A model generated the notes under the pieces. It saw only the letters and a program-made list of their open reading frames with translations, was not told the DNA's origin and ran no database searches. Position numbers and translations under genes: made by a program. Shown piece by piece: positions 13,846 to 22,692 of a stretch of DNA of 64,000 bases; position 1 is the stretch's first letter; each line of letters starts with the position of its first letter. The stretch is from Microvelia longipes (Eukaryota; Arthropoda; Insecta; Hemiptera; Veliidae): NCBI GenBank assembly GCA_018340805.1, contig JACMZG010000008.1, positions 80,146,807-80,210,806 of the forward strand, read 5' to 3'.

Positions 13846-14451
13846 TGTATTACTTTTACCTTATGTTGTGAAGTCATATCATTGTTTGCTAAGTCATTAT
13901 AACCCATTTCTCGCGTGTTAGTTTCTTGCTTAATAACATAAGCAGTTGCATTAGTACGTATAACTCAAATATGTCCTGATTTTTTAAAAGAAATGAGCTA
14001 TACCAATTTATAAATTAGAGTTAACTCAGCATTACATTAGTATTAATAATGCTGAGCAGTGCTGATGTTGACTCATTGTTTTGCATTATCTATGAGATGA
14101 ATATACGCGCATTTCTTAGATAAATCTGAAAAATAATTATGGCCTTGCCGGATAAATTTTGAATTGACAGCCTCACCTTAGCCTGTAAGTTATTTTGACA
14201 GCCTTATCTCTCCTTCGACTTGGAGGCTTAATTTATAAGTAGTCATTAAAAATTAGTTTTTGTGTCTTACTTAATAACAGTTTTGTGTCTTTGAATTATT
14301 TCGTTTCAGATTAATACCTCTTCACATGTTTTCTTTGGCTAGCAAATACTTAGCACACGATATAAATCCACCTACAATCAAAGATCGAGCTGAACTGCCT
14401 TTTTCCAAGATAGTCAATTCTACAGTGGCTGAGTCCATGAAATCCAAATGA
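1428..14451 (+). CDS. SDR-A: short-chain dehydrogenase/reductase, SDR16C / retinol dehydrogenase-like (exons 2-7; exon 1 off-window)
   Basis: Spliced gene with exons 1428-1604, 1826-1978, 3511-3640, 11306-11429, 13503-13616 and 14310-14451. All have AG/GT borders, and phases run through without a break to a TGA at 14449-14451. The exons total 840 nt, or 279 codons plus stop. Seen: NAD(P)-binding TGSGRGLG at the start of exon 2, NNAA (family usually NNAG) and the Asn of EINAM in exon 3, and Ser of ISS with catalytic YCSTK in exon 4. Family knowledge: SDR16C enzymes oxidise or reduce retinoids, steroids or lipid alcohols at the ER or lipid droplets and carry an N-terminal membrane anchor. That anchor exon is missing here because the window starts too late. 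With a 72-residue exon 1, as in SDR-B, the protein would be about 351 aa. The substrate is not predictable from sequence. Intron 4 (3641-11305) has been expanded by a gypsy element and a long-TIR element. Confidence 0.9.
1826..1978 (+). CDS. SDR-A exon 3 (NNA motif)
   Basis: 153 nt, phase 0 to 0, acceptor AATAG and donor GTAAGT. Carries [12 protein letters not shown], where the usual glycine of NNAG is alanine, and EINAMAPVF with the structural/catalytic Asn. Intron 2 (1605-1825) is only 221 bp, against 8.4 kb in SDR-B. Confidence 0.93.
2318..2561. repeat. (TA)n microsatellite
   Basis: About 240 bp of nearly pure TA dinucleotides with a few TATTATA interruptions, inside SDR-A intron 3. Open frames translating as IYIYIY here are artefacts of the repeat. 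Confidence 0.95.
3511..3640 (+). CDS. SDR-A exon 4 (active site)
   Basis: 130 nt, phase 0 to 1, acceptor TTTTAG and donor GTAAGT. Contains [12 protein letters not shown] and YCSTK. The second Ser of ISS is 13 residues before the Tyr, the canonical SDR Ser-Tyr-Lys spacing. It begins with Met, where SDR-B has Leu. Confidence 0.93.
3787..3866. repeat. Short tandem repeat, about 30-bp unit, nearly 3 copies
   Basis: The block TATTTAGTTGTCTGTCTG followed by TATATATTTATG is repeated just under three times. It sits in a region (about 3685-3785) that resembles the reverse complement of the interspersed repeat at 26450-26692. Confidence 0.75.
3883..5446. mobile_element. DNA transposon-like element with long terminal inverted repeats
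   Basis: The left end (AAGGGGCCCTATAG...) and right end (...CAATAGGGCCCCTC) are inverted copies. The inversion continues inward for roughly 300 bp; for example TGTGGTCAAGTTAC near 5393 is the reverse complement of a block near 3950. A TA dinucleotide flanks both ends, so the target duplication may be TA, but this is not secure. No transposase is visible. The two short open frames at 4046-4309 and 4981-5226 are opposite strands of the same inverted repeat. It lies in SDR-A intron 4, directly before the gypsy element. Confidence 0.6.
5513..5625 (-). repeat. Gypsy-1 3' LTR
   Basis: 113 bp with TG..CA ends, matching 10040-10152 base for base as far as I can read. The polypurine tract adjoins it at 5626-5637 on the element strand. 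Confidence 0.92.
5636..6064 (-). pseudogene. Gypsy-1 integrase C-terminal region
   Basis: 142 codons. They include [18 protein letters not shown], typical of the end of the gypsy integrase core, and a C-terminal region with [20 protein letters not shown] and a basic tail ending NRLKPYK. It is separated from the integrase core upstream by a TAA at 6089-6091 that replaces a codon expected to be Tyr in this family. It is a piece of one polyprotein, not an independent gene. Confidence 0.85.
6092..6481 (-). pseudogene. Gypsy-1 integrase catalytic core
   Basis: 129 codons with the DDE-type core: MDILGPLPE (first Asp), [10 protein letters not shown] (second Asp) and [16 protein letters not shown] (Glu). 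Upstream it is bounded by a TAA in the context GFPF-stop-RV, a stop also present at the same place in Gypsy-2 (about 37323). Downstream it ends at the TAA at 6089-6091. The core residues survive, but the frame is closed at both ends. Confidence 0.88.
6545..6626. repeat. 39-bp inverted repeat at an internal deletion of Gypsy-1
   Basis: Left arm 6545-6583 and right arm 6588-6626 are reverse complements apart from one base, with a 4-bp TTAG spacer. The right arm is the normal coding sequence for [10 protein letters not shown], and the left arm is an inverted copy of it. Beyond the left arm, coding sequence resumes after a gap that removes the integrase H2C2 zinc domain, which is present in Gypsy-2. 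Confidence 0.9.
6576..9152 (-). CDS. Gypsy-1 pol: protease, reverse transcriptase, RNase H
   Basis: 858 codons with no internal stop. In order: aspartic protease ([11 protein letters not shown] near residue 62), reverse transcriptase ([31 protein letters not shown] near residue 485), RNase H ([32 protein letters not shown]), then a linker ending at the hairpin where the frame stops. The first codons overlap, in another frame, a CCHC-like zinc knuckle (CWGCFERGH, last Cys replaced), so the gag-pol frame switch lies just upstream. It functions in reverse transcription of the element's RNA in virus-like particles. Integrase is severed from this frame, so the protein alone could not support integration. 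Confidence 0.92.
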   Translation of the reverse strand: MREDMCRQVSQKEQTSGKLTTANTKDQVVAEPYLVPVVKGKVGTHSNFINAEINRVHAKMLVDSGACLSLISRSFAEKAGIVGREEECVTLKNASGEKIGTFGIANTDITIDGKIFNHKSVIADIWIDVIIGVDFLKKYGAQICFDKGVVKIGKTTAQLVPQIDSVSSVSSFQVVLSKDTVIPGRHEVFTYGKILGGIADGSEVIFEPNKGDDGFATIQIARVATTVKNNEIPLRLMNPSTQPLILHGKKKIGEIEKFEQHLEEVSEVVASIRENSGQPIETMFALKTDALQEDQKERLISLLEEFRDIYSTSGADIGRTGVVKHKVVTEGPPIKQAARRIPYERRGEVEQLTRDMLDQGVIEPSVSPWSSPIVLVKKKDGSTRFCIDYRKLNLVTKKDAYPLPRIDDILDNLRGAVYFSSLDLASGYWQVEMDESDKEKTAFVTSEGLYQFKVMPFGLTNAPATFQRLMDSVLSGLKWRIAMVYLDDIVVWSKTIEEHIERLREVFLRLRKAKLKLKPKKCHLIRNNISYLGHIVSAKGISTDPEKTTAVSTWPTPTCVKELRSFLGFAAYYRRFIRGFAEIAAPLYKATERREKFEVTKEILESFETLKKALTNTPVLVLPNSTDQFIVDCDASDTGIGVVLSQIQEGEEKVIAYASRALSKAEKRYCTTRKELLALVYGVTHFKAYLYGRPFIVRTDHNALKWLQSFKEPEGQTARWLELLSDYNFEVLHRAGKLHANADGLSRICRQCKEDIAVGELGEGESNNIDNINAIAFSEELIQEEQRLDPNLKKVLSWIDEGQRPEFQEVRGADPILLRLWTQWSRLSKNEAGVLVRRWEESEKEVRYQVVLPKKLIS
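9168..10013 (-). CDS. Gypsy-1 gag
   Basis: 281 codons beginning [14 protein letters not shown] about 27 bp after the 5' LTR. It contains the Ty3/gypsy capsid-like region ([36 protein letters not shown], then [17 protein letters not shown]). The frame ends just before the zinc-knuckle coding sequence, so the nucleocapsid part is in another frame. That could be programmed frameshifting or a simple indel. The product would be the structural protein of the retrotransposon particle. Confidence 0.85.
   Translation of the reverse strand: MSVVSAKIMPRRRQANLRNIDDADDNEIRVQKPIVQPDKYTSGNWSEYVKYFNNVALINGWDDETKVKFLAICLTGDSLKIFNNIPQNLRDSFEFVCNELTQHIIPAAQRALRKGIFKRRKQEKGELIGQFARILKSLFEEAYPDILDHDMADELIKDQFISGLSDSTVRLQTMLSKPATLDAALACALEAESAYALNKSANSSHSISVVEPSSSVPYLGNDQIDSGLAASISPIQKALNDQAQQMVELTKAINNLALASTSSAPYKDKVVHLTEGRLEGI
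10040..10152 (-). repeat. Gypsy-1 5' LTR
   Basis: 113 bp, TG..CA, matching the LTR at 5513-5625. On the element strand it is followed, after 2-3 bases, by TGGTGGCAGCGGTGAA, which has the TGG start of a tRNA primer site. The same string occurs beside the LTR of Gypsy-3 near 57819-57834. Confidence 0.92.
10282..10372 (+). pseudogene. 5S rRNA-like remnant
   Basis: GTCGGATCACT, then CACCATCGAGCGAGATTAA, CACTTGGATGGGTGG and a ..CTGGTAATA.. tail follow the order and spacing of the 3' two-thirds of insect 5S rRNA, including most of the internal control region. The 5' third is not recognisable, and there are several mismatches and a small insertion. It is a dead 5S copy or the head of a 5S-derived SINE (SINE3 type). 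It lies about 130 bp beyond the Gypsy-1 LTR. Confidence 0.45.
10373..11305. other. No gene seen; AT-rich intron sequence
   Basis: Rest of SDR-A intron 4. 10670-10850 is a low-complexity run of AAATTTAAA-type words. 11040-11110 looks like a decayed reverse-strand copy of the interspersed repeat best seen at 26450-26692 (GTCTGTTATTACATTAGCTG). It ends at the acceptor TTTTCAG before exon 5. Confidence 0.5.
11306..11429 (+). CDS. SDR-A exon 5
   Basis: 124 nt, phase 1 to 2, acceptor TTTCAG and donor GTAAGT. Encodes [11 protein letters not shown], the helix after the active site that in SDR16C members reads GFMEAL.., then [13 protein letters not shown], the P-x-x-(I/V)-x-T cofactor loop. Same length and phase as SDR-B exon 5. 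Confidence 0.93.
11456..11850. repeat. Duplicated intron segment flanking a LINE-tail-like insert
   Basis: About 70-85 bp (CCTCGTCATACCTCC ... CACACCCTAATGTAGCG ... GATGAGTA) appears at 11456-11530 and again at 11764-11850. Between them, 11531-11763 starts with (ATA)n. Read on the minus strand it ends GGTCGAAAGGCCCTAAAACAG plus (TTA)n, as expected of a LINE 3' tail inserted on the minus strand. A diverged form of the duplicated segment follows exon 5 of SDR-B (62650-62810), so it is old intron sequence. Confidence 0.55.
11851..13502. other. No gene seen; SDR-A intron 5 with a possible LINE 3' end
   Basis: 12845-13010 read on the minus strand ends with AATAAAGACTG and repeats of TTGAA, resembling the 3' tail of a non-LTR element. 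13335-13432 holds two nested hairpins: arms around TTTTACTTTCGGC/GCCGAAAGTAAAA, and CTTCAACATC/GATGTTGAGAAG. They may be a small MITE. The rest shows nothing recognisable. Confidence 0.4.
13503..13616 (+). CDS. SDR-A exon 6
   Basis: 114 nt, phase 2 to 2, acceptor TTACAG and donor GTGAGC. Encodes [20 protein letters not shown] and then [14 protein letters not shown], the C-terminal region of SDR16C-type enzymes. The family has a P-x-L-.-P-E-.-VA-..I..AI...... pattern here, followed by a hydrophobic stretch. No SDR-B counterpart is present before the window ends. Confidence 0.9.
13767..13842. repeat. (TA)n microsatellite
   Basis: About 75 bp of TA repeats with one ATATTATAT interruption, in SDR-A intron 6. 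Confidence 0.95.
14310..14451 (+). CDS. SDR-A exon 7 (C-terminus)
   Basis: 142 nt including TGA at 14449-14451, acceptor GTTTCAG. Encodes the tail starting [14 protein letters not shown]. It finishes the frame carried from exon 6 with no mismatch in phase, which supports all six exon calls. Confidence 0.9.
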
Positions 14452-14714
14452 AAAGACGACCAATCAAGAATGCAGATTTATAGTAGTAGTCAGTAATACG
14501 CAACCAGTCAGGACATCTTGGGCGATTTAAGTACGCGTGAGGATGTACTAATCAAGCTCTGTGAGGGTTGTTGTCTAACACGAGTTCTTTTAAATCTTCT
14601 TTGAAGTCTCTTGTTAGAGGTAGTGAAGCCTGTGGAATTGTGGACTGGAACCAAATAGCATGACTTGTTCCCATAATATTGCCTCCCACCCCCATTACTA
14701 CTAAAGCTACCGAA

Positions 14715-14880
14715 TTCCTGGTGAATCAGAACACGGGATTGATTTCCCTAGGGGGAAATTACAATGGGTTGAATCCCCTGGGATGTTGAATACGGGGTTG
14801 AATCCCCTTGAATGTTGAATACGGGGTTGAATTCCCTGGGGGAGGGGGCTTAAATCTCCTGGGGGGATGAACCCCCGGTC
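14715..14880. repeat. Degenerate G-rich minisatellite, about 27-bp unit
   Basis: The phrase GAATACGGGGTTGAATCCCCT is repeated with variation about five times, about 260 bp after the SDR-A stop codon. It may lie in the 3' UTR. The inverted GGGG/CCCC parts could pair within a unit. Confidence 0.7.
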
Positions 14881-15019
14881 AAACTTCAAGATTAATGTAA
14901 GTGAAACAGCGTAAGGTACGTTTTTTAGTTGACCTTGCAACTTTTAAGCAATTATTTTAAAACAAAAAAATGTAAAATCATTACTAAAATTTGTCATTAG
15001 ATATTACAATAATTATGTG

Positions 15020-15025
15020 AATAAA
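15020..15025 (+). terminator. Candidate polyadenylation signal for SDR-A
   Basis: First AATAAA after the SDR-A stop, about 570 bp downstream. Only the hexamer supports it, and no transcript evidence is available here. Confidence 0.3.
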
Positions 15026-15114
15026 ACTTATATTTTATTGACTTAGTAGCCTTTTTAATAACACTGAAGCAAAACCTATTTGTCCAGTACCAGTTTTTGC
15101 TCTTGTTTTTAAAC

Positions 15115-15165
15115 CAAGAGCCGATTTTCGATCACTTCAGCCATCATCAGTCTAAACAATTTTAG
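15115..15165 (-). repeat. CTGATGATGG..GATCGAAAA motif, Penelope-like relic
   Basis: On the minus strand, ACTGATGATGGCTGAAG is followed by GATCGAAAATCGGC. It is one of about five copies in the window of a CTGATGA...GAAA motif (also about 3312, 21236, 53487 and 60108). Arrays of this kind occur near the ends of Penelope-like retroelements. It is not coding. Confidence 0.35.
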
Positions 15166-15847
15166 ACTGATTAATATAACCTGATAATATAAACAATAAA
15201 AATAATTGTCATTAATGACAATTTTTATTGATTAAACAATACCAAAATTTGAGGATAGATAGGTTCATGTTGCCTAAATAACAGGTCAATATGTCTCCAC
15301 CATGTAAAGTAGATGTCAGTATAGAGTAGATTCAGTCTATGCCTAAAGGCGAAAGAGTAAAGATCTTCCCAAATCTATTCAATTTTAAAACGGTAGTTAT
15401 GTGTTAAAAGTTACGTTTTGATTAAAAAAAAAATAATGCAAATTAAAGCGACAAAATGTAGAAATTAGTGGAAGAAAATTGGAATACTAATCACGGTTTA
15501 GTAAAATATTAATCCAGGGTAAAACTTGGTTTAGTTTGTGTGGGAAAAATAACTAAAAAACAGATAATATAAAGGAAAAATAAATAAATTTAATTATAAT
15601 AATAGTAACAATAAGATAGAAGTGAGAAGTCAAGAAGGTAGAGGTCAAACAGATTGACGGGATGGGTGGAAACAGTGCCTATATCTATACCTCTTCACCT
15701 CGCACCTTAGAGATACTCCCTAAATTTATGTACTAAATCTCAATACACTACTGTATTGAGGGTCTAGTCTATATATCGTATCATTCTAAGAACCAAACTT
15801 CTGAGCACACAAAGGATCTCAAATGACTCACTAATTCCTGTTAAGGT

Positions 15848-16810
15848 GAAATTGAAAATGACCCTTTAGTCATCAAATGTACTGAGTGTGAACAATACTT
15901 ACAAGTTGTTTGCACTAGAATAAAACCGGAAAATTTTATCCGGTTTTATTGTAAGATGGGAAATAGGAAAATAGTATGGAAATGTGATTTTTGCAAAGCG
16001 AATCCCAAAAAGCGTTAGAAAAAATAGCTATTGACCTGGAGACATGAATCAGAACATGAAAATAATGAACAAACAAGAAAAAAACAGCCGAAGTTAACAT
16101 AGTAAAAATGAGTAGTCAGTTAATGAAAAACACTGAGATAATAGAACAAACTACTGACCAACAAACAACTCAAAATTGAATTACAAAAGATTTAATGAAC
16201 CAAATAGAAGAGTTAAAAAACTTAAAAGAATAGTATGATCTGAGAATGGGGGAGATGGAACAACGTTCGCGAATTCAAAATATCGAGATAATGGGAGTCC
16301 CGAAAATTTACAAAGAAGATTCTAACGCTATTGTACTGAAACTAGCATCTGAACTAGGGGTTGCTCTGATTGACGAAGACATACAAATAGCTCACCGGAT
16401 CTCCAGTAGAGTACCTGGTAAATCACAGTCTATCATCGCCAAACTAATCAGTAGAAAAATTAAAAAGAAACTAATTAAAGACTCCAGGGAAATGAATAAA
16501 TCCAATAGAACCCACAATAGCTTTTCTGCTGATGTGTCTATATACGTTTTTGATCACCTCACTTTGGAAAACAAAGGAATGTTACAAGAAACTAGAGAGA
16601 CAGCGACTTCCTATAAACATATATAGACTGATGATGGAAAAATACTAGTCAGGAAAAGAGAGAACTATCTGGATTAGATCTTTCAAAGAGCTGGAAAGAT
16701 TGAAGAACTCTAGACAAAATGAAGTTAGTAGAGAAGGGCAAAGAACCAGCGGACAACAGCTGAGCAACTCAGTTGGACGTCAGGAAGAAGGAAACCAAGC
16801 ACCAGTAACC
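15848..16810 (+). pseudogene. Non-LTR retrotransposon ORF1 remnant (CR1-like)
   Basis: 15848-16018 encodes a PHD-like zinc region (CTECEQYLQ..C, later WKCDFC), followed by Lys-rich coiled-coil sequence with stops. 16246-16626 is open for 126 codons: NIEIMGVPKIYKEDSN, then IQIAHRISS, IIAKLISRKIKKKL and YVFDHLTLENKGMLQETRE. This is the conserved RRM/C-terminal pattern of ORF1 proteins of CR1-type LINEs, which are RNA-binding chaperones. After an in-frame stop, the usual DGKILVRKRE continues. No ORF2 is present. About 100 bp after the fragment (about 16915-16975) lies a TTTAGGCCTGAAGTCC..GCAGGATGG tail ending in ATTATTAT, possibly the element's 3' end. Confidence 0.7.
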
Positions 16811-19392
16811 AAATAAACCTATTTATTTATATTAATTTATTTATTTATCATATTAATGTAAAATATTTATTAATGTAATACAAATAATATTTATAACACA
16901 TATAAATCAAAAAGATGGCTCCTGCTTTAGGCCTGAAGTCCTGCGCTGCAGGATGGAGTCTCTGTATTATTATAATTTCAATATTTTATGTTTTGTATAT
17001 TTATTTACTTTTTTTACTTATTTTTAAGGGTTAGTATATTAGTATAAAGGATTGATTTTTTTTATATTACATGTAGTGTTTTGTCTAAACGGAAAGTTTT
17101 TATGTATTTATCTATATTAATTTAATATATTATTTAATAGGTCTCATTAATCTTTAAGTATATTAAATACTTTTACTATAATATACTAATACTCATTTTA
17201 CTTATAATTATAGTTAATGATAATAAAAATAACATATAATAATAAAAATCTATTCTAATAATAATGTATAGGAATACTAACATAAACTAATAACAATCTT
17301 TACTAATAATAATCTATAATAATACTAGTTTAACAATTAATCTTTACTAAACAATATATAATACTAACATATACTAATACTAATCTTTACTAATAATAAC
17401 CTATATTAATATTAACATATACTACAACGACTTTATTAAACAATGTAAACATTTATTAACTAACAAACCTGTTTATAAGATTAATAAACTGTTTAGTAAA
17501 TCTATTATTTAAATTAAAAATAGAAATCTTTGTATTTTACAACAAAAATTATTCTTATGTTTAATTCTTAGTCTTTAGTTATTGTTACAATTCTATTCAG
17601 CAATCTGTTTTGTTCTATCAAAGTTTTTTTGTCCAGTTAATGTATTTGTTGCCACTATTGCTTGTACTAGTTTTAATTATGCCAATTTTATAATGTTAAA
17701 ACTTTTTTATAAGTACATAAACAAAAATTTTATACACACCTACTGAATTAAATTTAATGCAATGACGATTTGCAATTGTGAAAAAATACTTATACGCAAA
17801 TAAAATTATTTATTTATTTATTATTTATTTAATACATGACTTCATCAAGCATCGCAAATAATGCTTTAATGCTAAATCAATTGAAGCAGTTGTTGCATTG
17901 TTTATGCTCATTTTCAACGCTATTTCTTTGAAGAATTCGGAAAAATTAAATAACCATTTGAGATGCAACTACTTTAATTATAAAGCATATAACGAAAATT
18001 AAGGAAAAAAATAATTGTTACGCAAGATATCACGCATTTAAAAAAACACCCGCCTTGCGGACGTATAAAATCCGCGTCAAAATTATTTTGTTGTTATAAA
18101 CTTTTAGTTACAAAGAAGGTGATTCTTACCCGATTTTTTCCTGGTTTCAAAAGCATATATTTATGGGTATTGAAGAATATGTATAAGCAGTGATTGGGTC
18201 CTATTTGTACCATATAGGGTACACTATGTACTCTACAAAAGTTAAAATTACTAACTATTAATTATATGTTATTTAGACGCCAACTATTAAGTCCAGAGTC
18301 TTGAGAATCTACTAATAGTGAATATTGTGGCGTTTGTCTAACAACGTATTTAATATATTAGATACTATCTCAAACTTCATCAAGCACCGGCACACTCGAC
18401 TATAACTGGCTCTTTAGGTGTCATATAATTTGAGTTAAATCGGAAGTTTTAATGAATTCAAAGGAGCGCGTTCTATCATATACATGGATGTAACATTGCC
18501 CATTCTTAAAACTAGACCAGTTAGCCGTTATCTCTCTCCTTTGATAACGAGGTACCGCGGTACCGCCACATTCTCAGTCCAAAACAAAACAGTACTCAAT
18601 ATAGGTCTGCATTTTTAACAAACTTCTTTTATAATTTAGTCGGAGTTTTAAATATAGATTCACCACTGTTGGAGGAATTGTTTGTGATAGCTAGCTAAAG
18701 AAAATTAAATCGAATTAGGTACGTATTTTCCTTATAGTAATGTAAAAAATATTCTACCCAAACAACTGTGTAAACAATTAATGCCAACTTTAACAAACGA
18801 AACAAGAATTGAGGTATTAGTTTACGCCAAGTCTTATCATCCTCACAAATTGATGATTTCATTGTGTGACTAAAGCAGTAAGCAAAGTAAAGTACTGTAC
18901 TATTTTAGCACGGGGTTGCACTGCAAAATTGCATGTTGTGTGTATATTAAAACAAAACAACCATATTATTTTACTTCTGCGTGCATTGCGTACTGGAAAT
19001 AAAAAGACTGAAAAAACTTAGTATCATTGCATCAGTAAAAGATTATGTATTTAAAACTTATAAATTAAACATTGTCAGAATTGACAGTCAACAAAACAAA
19101 ACTATTAAATAAGAAATACTACAAAGACCATCATAGGTTTCATCTTTATTATGAGCATTAGTTCAATTTTTGTCGAATGACTTGTATGCGTTTTAAAAAA
19201 TTTGTTAAAAATTGATTAATAGTCCGATATAGTTTAAATTTGGTACGCGTTTATTCCTTTTTAAACTATGGAAATTTGTATCGCATTTACTTTGAAAAAT
19301 CCGAAAAAATAAAATAACCATTTGTTGTGACGCTACTGATTAGGTTATTATGAGTATACCGGAAAATAAACAACAACGAAAATTCGCGCGGC
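16811..19392. other. No gene seen; AT-rich intergenic sequence
   Basis: 17150-17460 is a degenerate repeat of words such as ACTAATAATAATCTTTA and CTAACATA. 18540-18565 contains the perfect 14-bp palindrome GGTACCGCGGTACC. 17940-18060 and 19290-19410 are diverged copies of one sequence that ends in CTTGCGGACG. Nothing coding is visible. Confidence 0.5.
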
Positions 19393-19641
19393 TTGCGGAC
19401 GTTCGCCCGCGACAAACTTTATGTTGTAACTATAAATTGTATGGGTTGGGCTCGCCACTTAGTACGCACTCAGGATGGAAGATGGAGAGAGAAATTGATT
19501 AATTGGTATCCACGAGATAAAAAGAGAAAGAAAGGAAGACCACGCACTCGATGGGACGAGGAAATGAGAAATATGGCTAGGAAACTTGGCAAAAACACTG
19601 CTGGAGAAGTATACAAGAATGTTTGGTTGTATAAGAAGTAA
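19393..19641 (+). pseudogene. RTE-type LINE, C-terminal fragment
   Basis: 82 open codons containing GWARHLVRTQDGRWREKL, NWYPRDKKRKKGRPRTRWDE and EVYKNVWLYKK. The WxGHxxR..DGRW, WxPR, KR..GRP..RW pattern is the conserved C-terminal end of RTE/BovB-like ORF2 proteins. Reverse transcriptase and endonuclease are absent, as expected for a 5'-truncated insertion. The Met at the start is not meaningful. Confidence 0.75.
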
Positions 19642-19734
19642 ATAGGATAAAACAAATCTAAATCAATACGCAAATAACTAATAAATAAACAAACGATATA
19701 AAAATCATATTATAAATAATGGTACTAAAATCGG

Positions 19735-20860
19735 GTACGGGGTACCTCGGAACTTTTCCTTATCACATCGGATTCACTACGCTCATCCTCCCACATTCAG
19801 ACTCGCTTCGCTCGTGTTTAGAATATACAATTCGCCAGATCTATATTGCAGCATGTCCTCAGACTCGCATTGCTCGTCCGCACATAGCAAATGCATCCGT
19901 TTCATTGCATCACGCTCAATGCTGCTTAACATTAAAATCGTACACAAGATTTTACTTGTGTACGTACTTCAGCATAAGTACACTAGGGGCTACGATGATA
20001 ACAGACGCAAACATACAGACAAACAAATTTGTGAAAATCACTCAGGAGGCCTTAAAAGCACCTGAAACGGAATATTCTGGGTACATCCCGGTTTCGATTT
20101 TTTGCAAACACAATACTTTTCCGACGTACGGAAAAGTTTATACCGTACGTTTGTACGTACGGTATAAATGAGGAAAAGTGAAAAAGTATAGTGTAAATAT
20201 AAAAGTATTAAACATTTCAAAATAAAGTGGGAACATATAATAGATTAAATAATTATTTAAAATAAAGAATAAACTAATTATTAGCAAGGATATTTTATAA
20301 TAAGTTTAATTAAATAATAAATAATTAATTACTACATACTCCATTAAACATAGGTTATTTTGTAAGCAATATATGGTTAAAACAAGTGAATATTAAAAAC
20401 AAGAAGTTTATTTGATCTACATAATATTGTGAAATATATTACGTTATTTAATTATGGAAAAGAATTCATAAGATAAGGCTATGACAGTTGAATATTTAAT
20501 TTAATTAATTATCGTTTAAATTTTATTAATTTCCATGCTGTAAAAATAATAGATTAATAAAATAATTTATATTTTATTAATTTTGTAAATTTATAATTTT
20601 AATTTTAAAATTTTATCTTAAATTATTAGGGCTTTAAAGTTGTAAGTTTGTTCATTGAGATTTAAATGAGTACGGACCCCTGGCTTTAAATATGATCATT
20701 CTTGTGGGAGGATAAGAAAAGAGAGATTGAAAATTTACTGACTTAGAAATTTGGCGTTTTTAATATTTCGTGGATAAGCGAAGCCAGTCCGAAGTAGTGA
20801 AGATGAGCGTAGCGAATCAGATAATATTAGAAAATGTTCCGAGGTACCATGTACCTGGGT
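19735..20860. mobile_element. Non-autonomous TIR element (GGTACCTCGGAAC family)
   Basis: The left end GGTACCTCGGAACTTTTCC..GGATTCACTACGCTCATCC and the right end ..GATGAGCGTAGCGAATC..GTTCCGAGGTACC are inverted. The interior holds a copy of another interspersed repeat (19965-20180) and AT-rich filler, but no transposase. A second member of the family starts near 60515 (TTACCTCGGAACTTTTCC), and 25850-25990 has related TACGCTCGTCCTCC blocks. Confidence 0.55.
19965..20180 (+). repeat. Interspersed repeat R (short non-autonomous element)
   Basis: GGGGCTACGATGATAACA, ACATACAGACAAACAAA, CACTCAGGAGGCCTTAAAA, CCTGAAACGGA, CATCCCGGTTTCG and CTTTTCC..ACGGAAAAG occur in the same order at 26450-26692 (+), 58555-58760 (+) and 63480-63720 (-). 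Weaker traces are at 3685-3785, 11040-11110 and 61205-61350. It is non-coding. Confidence 0.7.
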
Positions 20861-21509
20861 TTATCTCTGTTATAGAATGTTCTAGTCTCAACGTTTTTAT
20901 CTCTTGATATATATTTCATTTTGCATTTAAAAAATAAAAGAATAGAATTTTTGTCTGTTGATATTTATAAAACCAGCGGCCGCTGGTTTTATAAATTTAC
21001 ATATTTAGGACTGATAAACTGTACAATTCAATCACAATATCTTTATAACTATAAATGCCAGACATGCTATCTAATCTTATACAGCCTAATTTTAATATCG
21101 TTACTTTTAAATTGATTACGGGCCAACATCATGTCATTCATAATTTTTCCAATAATTATTGGGATATTTTAATTAAAATAAATGGCATCAGTCTTTCCTC
21201 AAGCTTATAATTGTTATTAATACAAACCCAGGTTTCGACCTTAACGATCATCATTAGTGGCAGAGTTTAGTTCTTCTTTATCAACAATTATGTATTTATT
21301 GAAACATAAGCACATGATTGCACTTATAATGATATTTACATGAATTCAAAACGTAGTTCCAGACTAGGATTAAATTAAAGTTAATTGTTTGCTCATAAGG
21401 ATCCTTTCAAATCGCATTAATCACAGTTTTACTTAATTTGCTGATGTGAAGTTACTTTTTAACGAATATGCATAATGAAAATTAAGCTTATTATTACATG
21501 ACAATAAAG
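20861..21509. other. No gene seen; holds a Penelope-like motif
   Basis: 21190-21262 on the minus strand carries CACTAATGATGATCGTTAAG then GGTCGAAACCTGGGTTTGTA and GGAAAGACTG. It matches the + strand block at 53487-53545 over about 60 bp, so both are copies of one element. A NotI-like palindrome (CCAGCGGCCGCTGG) flanked by inverted ATTTATAAAA arms lies at about 20970-20995. Confidence 0.5.
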
Positions 21510-22207
21510 TGATGTAGAAATTCATACAATAGGGGTGGGGGCGGGGGGACACAGTGGTCTAACTCCCTGGTTTTAGGTGGTTCCGAAAAAAACAGGGATT
21601 AGTTGCATCAACTACCGCACCGAGCGCTAGTTTTCACCATGTGCCCTTATCACTATTGTTATCAGTTTTAAATCGATACTTTTATTTATGTTTATAAAAA
21701 TGTAAACAAGACGATTTTTATCTTATTCATTGACTTTTTTTTAGTAGCTTATAAGATAATTTTTTTTAGAAAATAGGATAACGTGTGTTACGAAAGGTGT
21801 GTTATAATGAGACAACGAAGACGTAAATTGAATTTATAATTTCCCGGTTTGATGTTTGTTTACAAACATTTTTGATGTTTGTCTACAAATCATGGTTATC
21901 ACGATATCAGGTCTACTTAAAATTAACACAGCGTTTATATTTTATAAAAGCGTTTATGAAAATTATACCTTTAAAATAATTAATACAATTTTTAACATTG
22001 TTAAAGACCCTTTTAAATAATTTTAATCTTGGAATTGAAGAAATAATTATTTTATATATGGGGTACAAGGTGAACCGACCTGCCACTAGCGGAGAAAGGG
22101 TGAACTTAGGGCAGGTCCATCTCAAGCAGCTTATTTCGGGGGAGTTAGACCACTGTGTCCCGCACCCTCACCCCTACTGTATGAATTTCTACATCACTTT
22201 ACATGAC
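21510..22207. mobile_element. Palindrome-ended MITE
   Basis: Left AAGTGATGTAGAAATTCATA, then GGGGTG.. and ACACAGTGGTCTAACTCCC. Right GGGAGTTAGACCACTGTGT, then ..CACCCCTA and TATGAATTTCTACATCACTT. The inverted ends are about 65-70 bp. The interior is AT-rich and non-coding. Superfamily and target duplication could not be settled. Confidence 0.65.
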
Positions 22208-22692
22208 AACGTTAATAATTGTCAAGTATTTGAATTTTCTTATGACCACTTATTGTACTAACTGGCTGGGATATTAGGCTAACTGGGGTGGTTGGTAGAG
22301 ACAGTAAACCCACTTTCCAACTACTTACACTTATGATTGAACCAATGTAGTGATACCGGTTTTAATAGATTTAGAATGTCAAGTCAACTACAAAAGATAA
22401 TAGATTCAACATAATAGATTTAAAATGTCAATTAACTAGGGAGGGGACCCCCCCCCCTGGCTACGCTCATGCCTGCAACAGTAAAATTATCTTTAATTTT
22501 GTAAAAATAGTTTCCAGAGGGTGTCAACTGTATGGTATAAGCTTTAGTAACTTTCTTTAAGTGTTCAATTTTAGCGAATTTCCTTTGGGAAAAAATTCGC
22601 TAATGGGATAGGCGTCATGATGGAATTCGAACCTCGGACCACGACACAAATCCGTTTCAGAGGTCCCTAATGACGAAAAAAAAAATTTTCGC